Origin: Bradyrhizobium aeschynomenes
Lineage (GTDB): Bacteria > Pseudomonadota > Alphaproteobacteria > Rhizobiales > Xanthobacteraceae
Length of the DNA: 64,000 nt
Reading direction: 5' to 3'
NCBI RefSeq assembly: GCF_013178945.1
Contig: NZ_JABFDM010000010.1
Location: forward strand, 186,001 to 250,000
In this document: piece by piece, positions 49,386 to 59,006 of the stretch
How positions within the stretch are numbered: position 1 is the first letter of the stretch
Layout of the letters: the number at the start of each line of letters is the position of its first letter
Position numbers and translations under genes: made by a program
Notes under the pieces: generated by a model
Database searches by the model: none
Seen by the model: the letters and a program-made list of their open reading frames with translations, nothing else
Told to the model about the DNA's origin: nothing

Positions 49386-50711
49386 ATGACCGCGCTCGAC
49401 ATGTCCGCGTTCACCCAGCATGCCCTGCGCGAGAGCGTGCTCAACGAGGTGCATGCGCGGCCGTTCACGCCGCTGATGCAGCCGGTTTCTGTCGTTCGCT
49501 TCGCGGTCATGGCGAAAGGCGACAGCGCGGATGCCGATCGCGACAGCCTTGCGGCGTTCTGCGCCCGGCATGGCGCGCCGGCGCCGGAGCCCGGCATCAA
49601 GCACCACCAGGTCGCCGTCGGACCGGCGCGGCTGCGCTGGGAGCAGCATTCGGAGTTCGCGACCTTCACCTGGATCTGGAGCCCGCCGGCCGACGCGCCG
49701 AAGCTTGCCTTCGGCGAGCTCGCGCCGGAGCTGCAGGCGCTGATCGCATCGCTCAACCTGTCCGGCGAACTGCTGGTGGCGGTCAAGCTTGGGGTCGAGA
49801 GCGTCACCGATCCGGTCAAGCGTGCGGAAGCGCTGTTCGACAAGAGCAGTTTGGCGCTGGTTGCGGTGAAGGGCTCGATCGGCGCGCTTGCCTCCGACTT
49901 CCGACTCGACGAGGAGGGCTTCACCCGCATCCTCGTGTGCATCGAGGGGCCGACGCCCGAACGTCTCGGCGCGCTGGTGCAGCGCGTGCTGGAGCTCGAG
50001 ACCTATCGCACGCTGGCGCTGCTCGGTTTGCCCGCCGCGCTGGAGCTGGCGCCGCAGGTCGATCGCATCGAGCGGCGGCTCGGCGAGGTCTTGGTGGAGA
50101 TGCAGGGCGCCGAGACGCTCAAGCTCAACAATCATCTGCTCACCGAGCTGACCGAGCTCGCGGCGTCGCTGGAGCGCGGCGCCACCGGCACGCTGTTCCG
50201 CTTCGGCGCCAGCCGCGCCTATTGGGAGTTGGTGCAGGCGCGGCTCACCGTCATCGAGGGCGAGCCGATAACGCCGTATTCGAGCTGGTCGTCGTTCCTG
50301 TCGCGGCGCATCGCGCCGGCGATGCGCACGCTCAACACGCTGGAGCGACGGCAGGACAATCTGTCGCGCAAGCTGTCGCGCGCCGCCGACCTCCTGCGCA
50401 CCCGCGTCGACGTCGAGCTCGAGGAGCAGAACCGCGATCTCCTGCGCTCGATGAACGAGCGCACCAAGCTGCAGCTGCGCCTGCAGAGCACGGTCGAGGG
50501 CCTCTCGGTGGCCGCGATCGGCTATTACGTCGTCAGCCTGTTCGGCTATCTCGCCAAGGGCGCGCATGATTTCGGCCTGCCGGTCGACCCGACCTTCGCC
50601 ACCGCCGCCTTCGTGCCCGTCGCGATCGCGCTGATCTGGTTCACGACGCACCAGATCCGCAAGCGGCACCTCAAGGAGGACCACGAGGCGGAAAAGGCCG
50701 AGCAGGAGTGA
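49386..50711 (+). CDS. DUF3422 family membrane-anchored protein
   Basis: The 441-residue protein matches DUF3422: ALRESVLNEVHARPFTPLMQ at the start, FATFTWIWSPPADAP, SDFRLDEEGFTRILV and LLGLPAALELAPQVDRIERR. Two C-terminal helices (VAAIGYYVVSLFGYLAKGAH and FVPVAIALIWFTTHQI) form a hairpin anchor. The region before the anchor, from about 290, is a coiled coil. The function of the family is unknown to me. It begins with a GCCCGCCG leader lacking a clear ribosome-binding site. Confidence 0.88.
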   Translation: MTALDMSAFTQHALRESVLNEVHARPFTPLMQPVSVVRFAVMAKGDSADADRDSLAAFCARHGAPAPEPGIKHHQVAVGPARLRWEQHSEFATFTWIWSPPADAPKLAFGELAPELQALIASLNLSGELLVAVKLGVESVTDPVKRAEALFDKSSLALVAVKGSIGALASDFRLDEEGFTRILVCIEGPTPERLGALVQRVLELETYRTLALLGLPAALELAPQVDRIERRLGEVLVEMQGAETLKLNNHLLTELTELAASLERGATGTLFRFGASRAYWELVQARLTVIEGEPITPYSSWSSFLSRRIAPAMRTLNTLERRQDNLSRKLSRAADLLRTRVDVELEEQNRDLLRSMNERTKLQLRLQSTVEGLSVAAIGYYVVSLFGYLAKGAHDFGLPVDPTFATAAFVPVAIALIWFTTHQIRKRHLKEDHEAEKAEQE

Positions 50712-50784
50712 TGCGCGGCGGGCGCTTGCCAGCGCGCGCCGAGGCGGCTAAGCGGCGTGCTGATCATGAAAGGGCGATGAGACG

Positions 50785-51477
50785 ATGAGCGGCACGACGA
50801 TCGATGTCCTGGTTCACGCAAACGGCGGAGCGACGCGGCAGCCTGTCACGCTGGACCGCCTCGTCATCGCCGGCTGGACCGGGCGCGATCCGGTCGCGCG
50901 CGACAAGCACATCGCCGAACTGGAGGAGCTCGGCATTCCCCGCCCGGCGACGACGCCAATTTATTACGAGGTCGCGGCGAGCCGGCTGACGACATCCGAC
51001 CGCATCGAGGTCAGCGGCGGCGACTCCTCCGGCGAGGTCGAGTTCGTGCTGGTGAAATCCGGCGGCAGGCTGCTGGTCGGCGTCGGCTCCGATCATACCG
51101 ACCGCAAGGTAGAGACCTACAACATCACGGTGTCGAAGCAGATGTGCGACAAGCCGGTGGCGCCGGAGCTGTGGCTGGTCGACGACGTTGCCGCGCATTG
51201 GGACCGGTTGATGCTGCGCGCCTACGCGACCATCGGCGGCGAGCGCGTGTTGTATCAGGAGGGCGCGCTGAGCGGTATGCTGGCGCCGGCCGATCTGATC
51301 GCGCGCCGCTATGGCGAGGCGGGGATGCCCGAGGGCACCGCGATGTTCGGCGGCACCTTCGCAGCCCTGGGCGGCATCCGCCCGGCCGATCGCTTCGACT
51401 TCGAGCTGGTCGATTCCGTGCTCGATCGCGTCATCCGTCACGGCTACGCGGTTCAGCAGCTCGTCATCGCCGGCTGA
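50785..51477 (+). CDS. DUF2848 domain-containing protein
   Basis: The 230-residue protein matches DUF2848, a family with an FAH-like fold, for example LVIAGWTGRDPVARDKHIAE, TPIYYEVAASRLTTSD, GVGSDHTDRKVETYNITVSK, CDKPVAPELWLVDDV and TAMFGGTFAALGG. The mention of SDHTDR and NITVSKQMCDKP is typical. Enzymatic activity is possible but not shown. It has its own start 74 bp after the DUF3422 gene. Confidence 0.88.
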   Translation: MSGTTIDVLVHANGGATRQPVTLDRLVIAGWTGRDPVARDKHIAELEELGIPRPATTPIYYEVAASRLTTSDRIEVSGGDSSGEVEFVLVKSGGRLLVGVGSDHTDRKVETYNITVSKQMCDKPVAPELWLVDDVAAHWDRLMLRAYATIGGERVLYQEGALSGMLAPADLIARRYGEAGMPEGTAMFGGTFAALGGIRPADRFDFELVDSVLDRVIRHGYAVQQLVIAG

Positions 51478-51855
51478 GATCGACGCGCGCGATCACGATC
51501 GCGTGCGGCGGGAGCGTGCGACGCGGAGTCCGCGGCGCGTCGTCGCGGTCGTCGCTGCGCATGGTGTCATGCGCGCAGGCGTTGCGGTCGGCAAGGGCCT
51601 GTTAAGCAAGGCGGCCTATGGTGCCGAGTGTGCCGAAGCGAGACCATAGCCGTGTTGTTCGTTCTGGTCCGGCACACATGTCGCAAATCGAGACGCGGCG
51701 AGGCTTATATATCCTTAACCGATCCTTACCTGATAGCAGCGGATTCGACGGGTCGGAGGACAAGGGCGATTAACTAGAAGTTTAGGATTGGTTTTGTGCG
51801 CGTGAACGCCTCCCTTAAGGGTTTGTTCAAATACCCAGGGACTTGGGAGAGCGGG
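51478..51855. other. Probable promoter region of the exopolysaccharide locus
   Basis: This 378-bp region contains no gene. The part 51700-51790 is clearly AT-richer than the neighbouring coding DNA. It includes TTAACCGATCCTTAC (51715-51729), one base off a TTAA-N7-TTAA form. The glycosyltransferase start at 51856 follows a GGGAGAG ribosome-binding site. Confidence 0.55.
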
Positions 51856-53010
51856 ATGCGCGTCGCGATCGTCCACGATTGGCTTTACGTTCTCGGCGGC
51901 GCCGAGAAGGTGCTGCAGGAGATCCTGCGCTGCTACCCCGGCGCGGATGTCTTCACGCTGTTCGATCTGCTCCGTCCCGAGGACCGCACCAAGCTCGGCT
52001 TCGAGCGGTCGCAGACGAGCTTCCTGCAGAAGATGCCGTTGCTGCGGAAGTATCACCGCTCCTACTTGCCGCTGATGCCGCTGGCGATCGAGCAGCTCGA
52101 TCTGTCGAGCTACGACCTCGTGATCTCCTCAAGCTGCGCCGTGGCCAAGGGCGTGCTGACCGGGCCGGAGCAGCTGCACATCGCGTATGTGCATTCGCCG
52201 ATGCGCTACGCCTGGGACCTGCAGCACCAGTACCTGGAGGAGAGCGGCTACGCGACGGGCATCAAGGGCCTCATCGCCCGCACCTTGCTGCACAAGATGC
52301 GGATCTGGGACGCGCGTACCGCGCACGGCCCCGATGCCATCTTCACCAACTCGCAATTCGTCGCCCGCCGCATCAAGAAGATCTACGGCCGCGACGCCAA
52401 GGTGATCTATCCGCCCGTGACGATCGGCCAGCGCGACGCGATCCTCCCGGTCGGCAACCACTTCCTGGCCGCGAGCCGTCTCGTTCCCTACAAGCGCATC
52501 GAGCCGATCGTCCGCGCCTTCAACACCATGCCGGACCTCGACCTGGTCGTCGCCGGCGACGGTCCGGAAGCGGCGCGGTTGAAGTCGATCGCGGGCCCGA
52601 ACGTGACCTTCGCCGGCTTCGTGCCCGACAAGCAGTTGCGCGATCTCATGACCACCGCCCGCGCCTTCGTGTTCGCGGCGGAGGAGGATTTCGGCATCAT
52701 CCCGGTCGAGGCGCAGTCCGAGGGCGCGCCGGTCCTGGCACTGGGCCGCGGCGGTGCGCGGGAGTCGATCCTGGCCACCGGGCCCCGTCCGACCGGCATG
52801 TTCTTCGAGACTCCCGAGCCCGCGGCGATCGCCGAATGCGTCCGCGCGTTCGTGGCCAAGGAGAAATCGATTTCGCGTCTCGACTGCCGCCAGCGTGCCG
52901 GCTTCTTCTCGGCCGATCGCTTCCGCAGCCAGTTCGTCGCGGCGGTCAACGAGGAGATCGAGAGCTTCCGTGCGGGACATCAGAGCCGCGCGACGCGGTT
53001 GATTGCGTGA
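51856..53010 (+). CDS. Glycosyltransferase family 4 protein
   Basis: The 384-residue GT-B fold enzyme opens MRVAIVHDWLYVLGGAEKVL, with YVHSPMRYAWDLQHQYLEES as a signature of its subgroup. The donor-binding C-terminal half has FLAASRLVPYKRIEPIVRAF, VVAGDGPEAARLKSI, FVPDKQLRDLMTTARAFVFA and EEDFGIIPVEAQSEGAPVLA, whose E-x7-E motif binds the nucleotide sugar. It transfers a sugar to a growing lipid-linked or polysaccharide acceptor. It is the first gene of the cluster, and the Wzc-like gene starts 27 bp after it. Confidence 0.93.
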   Translation: MRVAIVHDWLYVLGGAEKVLQEILRCYPGADVFTLFDLLRPEDRTKLGFERSQTSFLQKMPLLRKYHRSYLPLMPLAIEQLDLSSYDLVISSSCAVAKGVLTGPEQLHIAYVHSPMRYAWDLQHQYLEESGYATGIKGLIARTLLHKMRIWDARTAHGPDAIFTNSQFVARRIKKIYGRDAKVIYPPVTIGQRDAILPVGNHFLAASRLVPYKRIEPIVRAFNTMPDLDLVVAGDGPEAARLKSIAGPNVTFAGFVPDKQLRDLMTTARAFVFAAEEDFGIIPVEAQSEGAPVLALGRGGARESILATGPRPTGMFFETPEPAAIAECVRAFVAKEKSISRLDCRQRAGFFSADRFRSQFVAAVNEEIESFRAGHQSRATRLIA

Positions 53011-53036
53011 GTTGGCATGTGGTGTGAGCGCAGATC

Positions 53037-55316
53037 ATGAGGCAGGCGGCTCTCTCGGAGGCCTTGTCGGGCTTTGACGCCGTCGCCCGGATCTGGCGCC
53101 GCCGCGACGTGTTCGCCATTGTCGCGTGCGCAGTGCTCGGTCTTGCGATCGCCGCACTGGTCCTGTTGCCCGTGCGTTATCTGGCCACCGCGTCCGTGAT
53201 CATCGCGGAGCAGGAACCCGGCGCCAACACGTCGGCGGCCTGGGCGCAGAAGATCGGCGATCCCGCCGACATGGAGAGCCAGCTCTTGGTGATCCGCTCG
53301 CCTCGCTTGTTGCGTCAGATCATGTCCTCGCCCGGCGTCGTCGACGCGGTGGTCGGCGAATGCGAGCGCGGCCGCCTGATGGGCTCGACGGATGCGTGCC
53401 AGCGTCTCAGGACCGACTCCGGTGCCTTCATCGATCACGTCGACGGCCGTTTCAGCGTCGCCTCGGCCGGCCGCTCGCGCGTCATCAACATCTCTTATCA
53501 GTCCGGCAGCCCCGAGGTGGCGAAGACGCTCGCCAATGCGCTGACGCAGGCCTTCCTCGAAGACCAGCGCACCGAAGGCGCCAACAGCCGCGAGGTCGCG
53601 ACCTCCTGGCTCTGGCAGGAGCTGAAGCAGCTCGATCAGCAGCTGCGCGAGTCCGACGAGAAGATCCAGAAGTTCCGTCGCACCAAGGGCCTGATGCGCG
53701 GCGCCAATGCGCCGATCTCGTCGGAGCGGCTGACCAGCATCGGCCAGCAGCTGTCGCAGGCGGAGGCCGCGCGGGCCGAGGCGGCCGCGCGGCTGCAGGA
53801 GATCAAGTCGGAGCAGGAGCGCGGGCCGACCGACGCGCCGTCGGTGCTGCAGAGCCGCACCATCGCCGACCTCAAGCAGCAGCTGACCACGGTCAGCGCC
53901 CAGCTCGCGAGCGCCGCCGGCGTGCTCGGCCCGAAGCATCCGTCGATCCTGGCGCTGACGCGAGAGCAGGCGATCATTCAGCAGCGGCTCGTCGAAGAGA
54001 TGCAGTCGATCGCAGCGAGCGCGCAGAAAACCTTCGACGCCAACAACGCGCTGGTGAACTCGCTGAAGAAGCAGATGGACACGGCCAAGGCCGAGGCCGG
54101 CTCGGCGACGTTGGACGAAGCGTCGATCGAGAGCATGGTGCGCGACACCGAGATCAAGCGCCAGCAATATGCCGAGCTGTACAAGAAAGCGAGCGAGCTC
54201 GAGACCGAGCGTCGCGTCCTGCGCGGCAGCACGCGCCTCGTCAGTCTCGCCGAGCTGCCGAGCAAGCCGTTTTTCCCGAAGAAGATTCCGTTCCTCGCTG
54301 CCGGCCTGACGCTGGCGCTGATCTTCGGCGCCGGCGCCGCGCTGCTCGCCGATCAGCTCGGTTCGCGCGTCATCGAGCCACCGGTGCCCGCGGCCCCGGA
54401 CGCATCTGCGCAGCCGACCGACGCCCCCGACGTCGCCGAAGCTCCGACGATCGTCCCGGACCTGGCCGAGCCCGGCATTGCGCCGCCGGAGATGACGACG
54501 ACGACGTCTGCCGCATCGCCGGAGCGAAGATCTCATCTCCCGAGCGTCGCCGACGTTTCCATTCTGGCCTGCCTGCCGCGCCTGAAGAGCTTGCGGCAGA
54601 TGTCCGCCCTTGGCGCCATCCTCCAGGGGCATCAGCCGCTCGCGATCCCACACGTGCTGCGCCTCGCTTCCGAGGACACGGACTTTCAGCACACGCTGCA
54701 CGACCTCGTCCACGAGCTCGGACTGGAGCAGTCGGCGCGGCCGCACCGCATCGTCGTGACATCTCCGGATGCCGGCGATGGCAAGACGACCACGGCCTGC
54801 GCGCTCGCGGAGCATCTGGCGGCCGCGGGCCGGCGCGTTCTCCTGGTCGAATGCGACATCGCGCATGCACGGTTCGCCGAGGTCATGGCCCTGCCGCCGA
54901 GCCGGGGATGGCTGGGCGCGCTGGAGCATGGCACGGCGTTGCACGAGGCGGTGCTGCGCACCGAGCATCCCTGCCTCGATGTGCTTCCTGCGGGCGCGGC
55001 CAACGGGCCGGTCGGAGACATCCTCGATGCGATCAGCCTCGACGTTCTGCTCTCCGGCCTCGATGGCTATGACGCCGTCATCGTCGATACGCCCCTGCCG
55101 TCGCAGCGCGACGATTTCCTGGCGGGCACCGACTGGGTGATCGTCTGCGTGCGCAGCGACCGTTCGCTGATCGAGCCGGCGGTCGCTACGGTGAACAAGA
55201 GCAGGGCGCTCGGAGCGATCGACGTCGGTATCGTCGTCACCATGACCGAAGCCGAGCAACACGCCACGACCGCGCCTCAGACCACCCCAGCGCCAGCCTT
55301 CGCCGGAGTCGGCTGA
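53037..55316 (+). CDS. Polysaccharide co-polymerase with BY-kinase-like ATPase domain (GumC/Wzc-like)
   Basis: The 759-residue protein has a Wzz-type chain-length region between two membrane helices (about 28-48 and 418-438). A periplasmic coiled coil spans about 190-390, and SLAELPSKPFFPKKIPFL is the Pro-rich junction before helix two. The cytoplasmic ATPase domain (about 570-750) has Walker A TSPDAGDGKTTTACALAEHL, A' VLLVECDIAHARFA and Walker B AVIVDTPLP. A C-terminal Tyr-rich tail, usual in BY-kinases, is absent; the protein ends Pro/Ala-rich. It should control export and chain length of the exopolysaccharide. Its stop overlaps the next gene by one base. Confidence 0.9.
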   Translation: MRQAALSEALSGFDAVARIWRRRDVFAIVACAVLGLAIAALVLLPVRYLATASVIIAEQEPGANTSAAWAQKIGDPADMESQLLVIRSPRLLRQIMSSPGVVDAVVGECERGRLMGSTDACQRLRTDSGAFIDHVDGRFSVASAGRSRVINISYQSGSPEVAKTLANALTQAFLEDQRTEGANSREVATSWLWQELKQLDQQLRESDEKIQKFRRTKGLMRGANAPISSERLTSIGQQLSQAEAARAEAAARLQEIKSEQERGPTDAPSVLQSRTIADLKQQLTTVSAQLASAAGVLGPKHPSILALTREQAIIQQRLVEEMQSIAASAQKTFDANNALVNSLKKQMDTAKAEAGSATLDEASIESMVRDTEIKRQQYAELYKKASELETERRVLRGSTRLVSLAELPSKPFFPKKIPFLAAGLTLALIFGAGAALLADQLGSRVIEPPVPAAPDASAQPTDAPDVAEAPTIVPDLAEPGIAPPEMTTTTSAASPERRSHLPSVADVSILACLPRLKSLRQMSALGAILQGHQPLAIPHVLRLASEDTDFQHTLHDLVHELGLEQSARPHRIVVTSPDAGDGKTTTACALAEHLAAAGRRVLLVECDIAHARFAEVMALPPSRGWLGALEHGTALHEAVLRTEHPCLDVLPAGAANGPVGDILDAISLDVLLSGLDGYDAVIVDTPLPSQRDDFLAGTDWVIVCVRSDRSLIEPAVATVNKSRALGAIDVGIVVTMTEAEQHATTAPQTTPAPAFAGVG

Positions 55317-56470
55317 TGTCGGCCGAGCGCGTCCTGTTCGTCGACCACACCGGACAGATCGGCGGCGCCGAGCTGATCCTGCTCGACGTGGTCCAGGGCC
55401 GTCGGGACTCGTCGGCTTTCCTGTTCGAGCCGGGGCCGCTCGCCAGGGCACTGTCAGACCGCGGACTGTCCGTGATCGCGTCGCGCTGGGGCCGTGGCCT
55501 GTCGCAATTCAGGCGCGACAGCTCGTGGCTCAGGGCGTTGCCGCTGTTCGGCCGCCTTGCTGCGATCACGGCCGAGCTCGCACGCGTCGCCCGCCGCCAT
55601 GACGTGGTCTACGCGAATTCGCAGAAGGCGTTCGTGCTGGCGGCGATCGCCAACATCGTGGCGCGCCGGCCGCTGATCTGGCATCTGCACGACATCATCA
55701 GCCCGGCCCATTTCGGCAAGCTACAGCGGCGTATGCAGGTGTTCCTCGCCAATCGCTTCGCCGCGAGGGTGATCGTTCCGTCCGAGGCGGCCGCCGCCGC
55801 GTTCATCGATGCCGGCGGCCGGCGCTCGCTGGTCGACGTCGTGCCCAACGGCCTGGCCATCGAGCCCTTGCCGGTGTCGCAGCAGGAGCTGAGGCTGCGC
55901 CTCGGCCTGCCGTCTGGACCGCTGGTCGGCGTCTTCAGCCGGCTCGCACGATGGAAGGGCCAGCACGTTCTGATCGAGGCGCTGGCCAAGCTGCCAGGCG
56001 TTCATGGCATCGTTGTCGGCGATGCGCTGTTCGGCGAGCAGGACTATGCGACCGAGCTGAAGCGGCTCGTCGCCGAGCTCGGCCTCGGGGATCGCGTTCA
56101 CTTCCTCGGCCATCGCAGCGATGTGCCGCTGTTGATGCAGGCCGTCGATGCGATGGTGCACCCGTCGATCGACCCCGAGCCATTCGGTCGTACCCTGGTC
56201 GAGGCCATGCTCGCGGGTGTGCCGGTGATTGCGACCGATGCCGGCGCTGCGCCCGACATTCTGGAGCATGGCCGCGCCGGCATGCTCGTGCCGCCCGGCG
56301 ACGCGCGGGCGCTGGCCGAAGCCTTGGATGCCGTGCTCGTCGAGCCGGAGATCCTCAAGCCGCAGCTCGACTACGCTGCGCGCCGCGCGCGCACGCACTA
56401 CGGTCTCGCGCGCATGCTCGACTCCATCGGACTTCTGATCCGCAGCGTCGGTGCCGGAGCGGCGGTGTGA
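55316..56470 (+). CDS. Glycosyltransferase family 4 protein
   Basis: The 384-residue enzyme has an N-terminal GT-B domain (VLFVDHTGQIGGAELILLDV, YANSQKAFVLAAIANIVARR, IWHLHDIISPAHFGKLQRRM). The C-terminal donor domain has LVGVFSRLARWKGQHVLIEA, VHFLGHRSDVPLLMQAVDAM and EPFGRTLVEAMLAGVPVIAT with the E-x7-E motif. Start and stop both overlap neighbours (TGATG and GTGTGA). It adds one sugar of the repeat unit; donor and linkage are unknown. Confidence 0.93.
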   Translation: MSAERVLFVDHTGQIGGAELILLDVVQGRRDSSAFLFEPGPLARALSDRGLSVIASRWGRGLSQFRRDSSWLRALPLFGRLAAITAELARVARRHDVVYANSQKAFVLAAIANIVARRPLIWHLHDIISPAHFGKLQRRMQVFLANRFAARVIVPSEAAAAAFIDAGGRRSLVDVVPNGLAIEPLPVSQQELRLRLGLPSGPLVGVFSRLARWKGQHVLIEALAKLPGVHGIVVGDALFGEQDYATELKRLVAELGLGDRVHFLGHRSDVPLLMQAVDAMVHPSIDPEPFGRTLVEAMLAGVPVIATDAGAAPDILEHGRAGMLVPPGDARALAEALDAVLVEPEILKPQLDYAARRARTHYGLARMLDSIGLLIRSVGAGAAV

Positions 56471-57987
56471 GCGCCTCCGGTCACTCGCTCAAGCGCTTCA
56501 GTGCGCTGCTGATCAGCGGTGCGCTGGCGAGCAAGCTGCTCGGCTTCGCCCGCGAGGTGCTGATGGCGCATGTGCTGGGCGCCTCGCTGATCGCGGACGG
56601 GTTCCGTGCCGCCATGGCCGCCGTGCTCATCCCGCTCGCTTTCCTGCAGAACGAGAGCGTGCCGGCGATCATGATCCCGATGCATCGCGAGGCGCTGCAG
56701 CGGCCGAATGCCGCGCGCAGCCTCGGTGCGCTGACGATCGTCATCGCCGTCGTCTCGAGCGCGGTGACCGCGATCATCCTGCTGCTCGGCGAGCTCTGGG
56801 TGAGCGCGGTCGTCGGCGGCTTCTCGGCGGAGGGGCGCGAGCTCACCTTGCATTTCGTGCGCATGATGGCGTTCGGCATGCCGGCCTCGGCGATCCTCAA
56901 CGTGCTCGCGGCCGGCGAGATCGCGCTTGGCCGCACCCGGCTGACCAATGTCCGAGCCAGCCTGCTGAACGTCGCAGTGATCGGCGGCATCGGCCTGCTC
57001 GCGCTGACCGGCGATGCCTATATGCTCGCCTGCGCCTTCACCGTTGCCTTCAATGGCCTTGCGGCATGGGGGCTGTTCTCGCTGTGGCGCGAGGGCGAGT
57101 TGAGCTTCTCCGGACTGACCGTCCGCACGGTCGCCGACAAGGGCATCGAGTTCTTCAAGCGGCTGCGCGTGCTGCTCGCGCTGCCTCTCGCCGAGCAGGG
57201 CAATGTCTGGATCGAGCGTCTCACCGCGTCGCGCCTGACCACGGGGGCCGTCGCGTCGCTGGACTACGCCCGCTCCCTGACCGAAAGCGCACTGCTCCTG
57301 ATCAGCCAGCCGCTCGGCATGGCCGTGCTGTCGCAGCATGCGCCGGGCGATCCGCGGGCCCAGACCGAGGCGCTGCTCCGGCCGCTGCTCGCGCTGACCC
57401 TGCCGGCGTCCGCGTTCCTCCTGGTGTTCTCGACCGACATCGTGCGCCTGATCTATTTCCGCGGTGCCTTCGGTGACGAAGCACTGCTGCTGACCTCGCA
57501 CGCTCTGAAGGGCATCGCCTGCGGCGTGTGGGCCGCGACGCTTGGCTGGATCCTGATCCGGCTGCTCAACGGCGCCGGCCGCAACGGCGTCGCCGCGCTG
57601 ATCATCGTCTCGGCCTATCTGTCCAATATCGGCTTCAATCTGCTGACCCATCTGTTCGACCCGTCACCGGCCGCCGGCATGCAGCTGCTTGGCATCGGGG
57701 AGGCGATCCGCAGCCTCGTGCTGCTGGGTGGCGTCGTCTTCGTGCTCGGCGATGCGCGAAAGCTCCTGCTCGTGATCGGCCTGGCGCTGCTGCCGACGGC
57801 GTTGATGGTCGTGCTCGGCATGATGATCCAGGACGCAGTCCCGACCCTGCTGCCGCGTCTGTTCCTCGGCGGCTTGGCGTATCTGCTCTGCCTTGCTTTC
57901 GCGATCGGAATTCTGCTGCCGTCCAATGTGGCCGCTGCGTTCAGGCATGTTCGTCGCACGTTCAAGATGAAGGGAGAGCTGAGTTGA
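56467..57987 (+). CDS. MurJ/MviN-type flippase (probable Wzx role)
   Basis: The 506-residue protein has about 14 helices of the MOP superfamily. The MurJ-type N-terminus (LLISGALASKLLGFAREVLM) and LIYFRGAFGDEALLLTS are diagnostic. The canonical MurJ gene is usually elsewhere and this copy sits among glycosyltransferases, so it probably flips lipid-linked exopolysaccharide units, an inference. The GTG start at 56467 overlaps the previous stop and its own stop overlaps the TTG of the next gene. Confidence 0.88.
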   Translation: MSASGHSLKRFSALLISGALASKLLGFAREVLMAHVLGASLIADGFRAAMAAVLIPLAFLQNESVPAIMIPMHREALQRPNAARSLGALTIVIAVVSSAVTAIILLLGELWVSAVVGGFSAEGRELTLHFVRMMAFGMPASAILNVLAAGEIALGRTRLTNVRASLLNVAVIGGIGLLALTGDAYMLACAFTVAFNGLAAWGLFSLWREGELSFSGLTVRTVADKGIEFFKRLRVLLALPLAEQGNVWIERLTASRLTTGAVASLDYARSLTESALLLISQPLGMAVLSQHAPGDPRAQTEALLRPLLALTLPASAFLLVFSTDIVRLIYFRGAFGDEALLLTSHALKGIACGVWAATLGWILIRLLNGAGRNGVAALIIVSAYLSNIGFNLLTHLFDPSPAAGMQLLGIGEAIRSLVLLGGVVFVLGDARKLLLVIGLALLPTALMVVLGMMIQDAVPTLLPRLFLGGLAYLLCLAFAIGILLPSNVAAAFRHVRRTFKMKGELS

Positions 57988-59006
57988 CGATTTTGGCCCT
58001 CGCCGCCGCCAAGGCCATGATGGCGTCCAGCGCATTCGTTCTTCCGCTCGCCAAGGCCGCCGACCGCGTGCTCGGTCCGCGCGGCTGCTGCTTGACCTTC
58101 CACCGTGCGGCGCCGTCGCAGCAATGGGAGCGTCTGCCCAACCGCGACTTCTACGTCGATGCCGATTTTCTCGACCGCTTCCTCGGCTATGTCCGCGATC
58201 AGGGCTGGAATGTCGTGACCATCAGCGAGGCGTTGCGTCGGGCGGCGGGCGCCGAGTCGACCCGCCGCTACGTCAATTTCTCGATCGATGATTGCTACCG
58301 CGACACGTTCGAGCTGCTGGTGCCGGTGTTTCGTCGGCACAATGTGCCGGTGACGCTGTTTGTCACCACGGGGATTCCCGACGGCACCTTGCCGCTGTGG
58401 GCGGCCGGCCTCGAGGATGCGCTGCTGAGCGAGGATCGCGTGACGGTCGATGGTGAGGAGATGACGCTCTCGAGCCCCGAGCAGCGCCGCGCGGCGTTCG
58501 CCCAGATTGCGGCAAGCTGGGACGGCCCGCAGGCGGCCGATCGTTACGCCGCGTTCTGTGCCGCCAACGGCATCGACATCGATGCGATGCATTGGAAGCA
58601 CGCGATCTCCTGGGAGATGCTCGAGACGCTCGCGCGCGATCCGCTGGTCGAGATCGGCGCGCACACGGTGTCGCATGCGCGGATCGCCTCACTGTCCCCT
58701 CGGGACGCGATGCATGAACTGGCAGACGCGCGGCTGCGTCTGAACGCGCGGCTGGGAATCGAGGTGGAGCACTTCGCGTTTCCTTACGGGCGCGCGGCCG
58801 ATTGCGGTCCGCGCGATTTCGCGCTTGCGCAGAAGGCCGGATTTTCGAGCGCTGCGACCACGCGCAAGGGGCTGGTCCATGGCGGCCAGGATCCGTTCTC
58901 GATCCCGCGCAACACCATGAATGGATCGCATCGGTCCGTCGCGACGATGGAAATGCATCTGACGGGTCTGAGCGGTGCCGCAGCAAAGGTGATGGGCCGT
59001 GTCTAG
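57984..59006 (+). CDS. Polysaccharide deacetylase (NodB-homology domain)
   Basis: The 340-residue product begins at TTG 57984, overlapping the previous stop by 4 bp. NodB-type motifs are VNFSIDDCYRDTFELLVPVF (motif 1, with Asp-Asp), VEIGAHTVSHARIASLSP (His-x3-His metal ligands, motif 2) and FAFPYGRAADCGPRDFALAQ (motif 3). An N-terminal hydrophobic stretch (LALAAAKAMMASSAFVLPLA) may anchor it. It would remove N- or O-acetyl groups from the exopolysaccharide. The gene overlaps the following glycosyltransferase by 8 bp. Confidence 0.9.
   Translation: MTILALAAAKAMMASSAFVLPLAKAADRVLGPRGCCLTFHRAAPSQQWERLPNRDFYVDADFLDRFLGYVRDQGWNVVTISEALRRAAGAESTRRYVNFSIDDCYRDTFELLVPVFRRHNVPVTLFVTTGIPDGTLPLWAAGLEDALLSEDRVTVDGEEMTLSSPEQRRAAFAQIAASWDGPQAADRYAAFCAANGIDIDAMHWKHAISWEMLETLARDPLVEIGAHTVSHARIASLSPRDAMHELADARLRLNARLGIEVEHFAFPYGRAADCGPRDFALAQKAGFSSAATTRKGLVHGGQDPFSIPRNTMNGSHRSVATMEMHLTGLSGAAAKVMGRV

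Noticed and set aside
51715..51729. TTAACCGATCCTTAC as a CtrA box for the exopolysaccharide locus
   Set aside because: The second half is TTAC instead of TTAA and there is no palindrome, so it is too weak to call.
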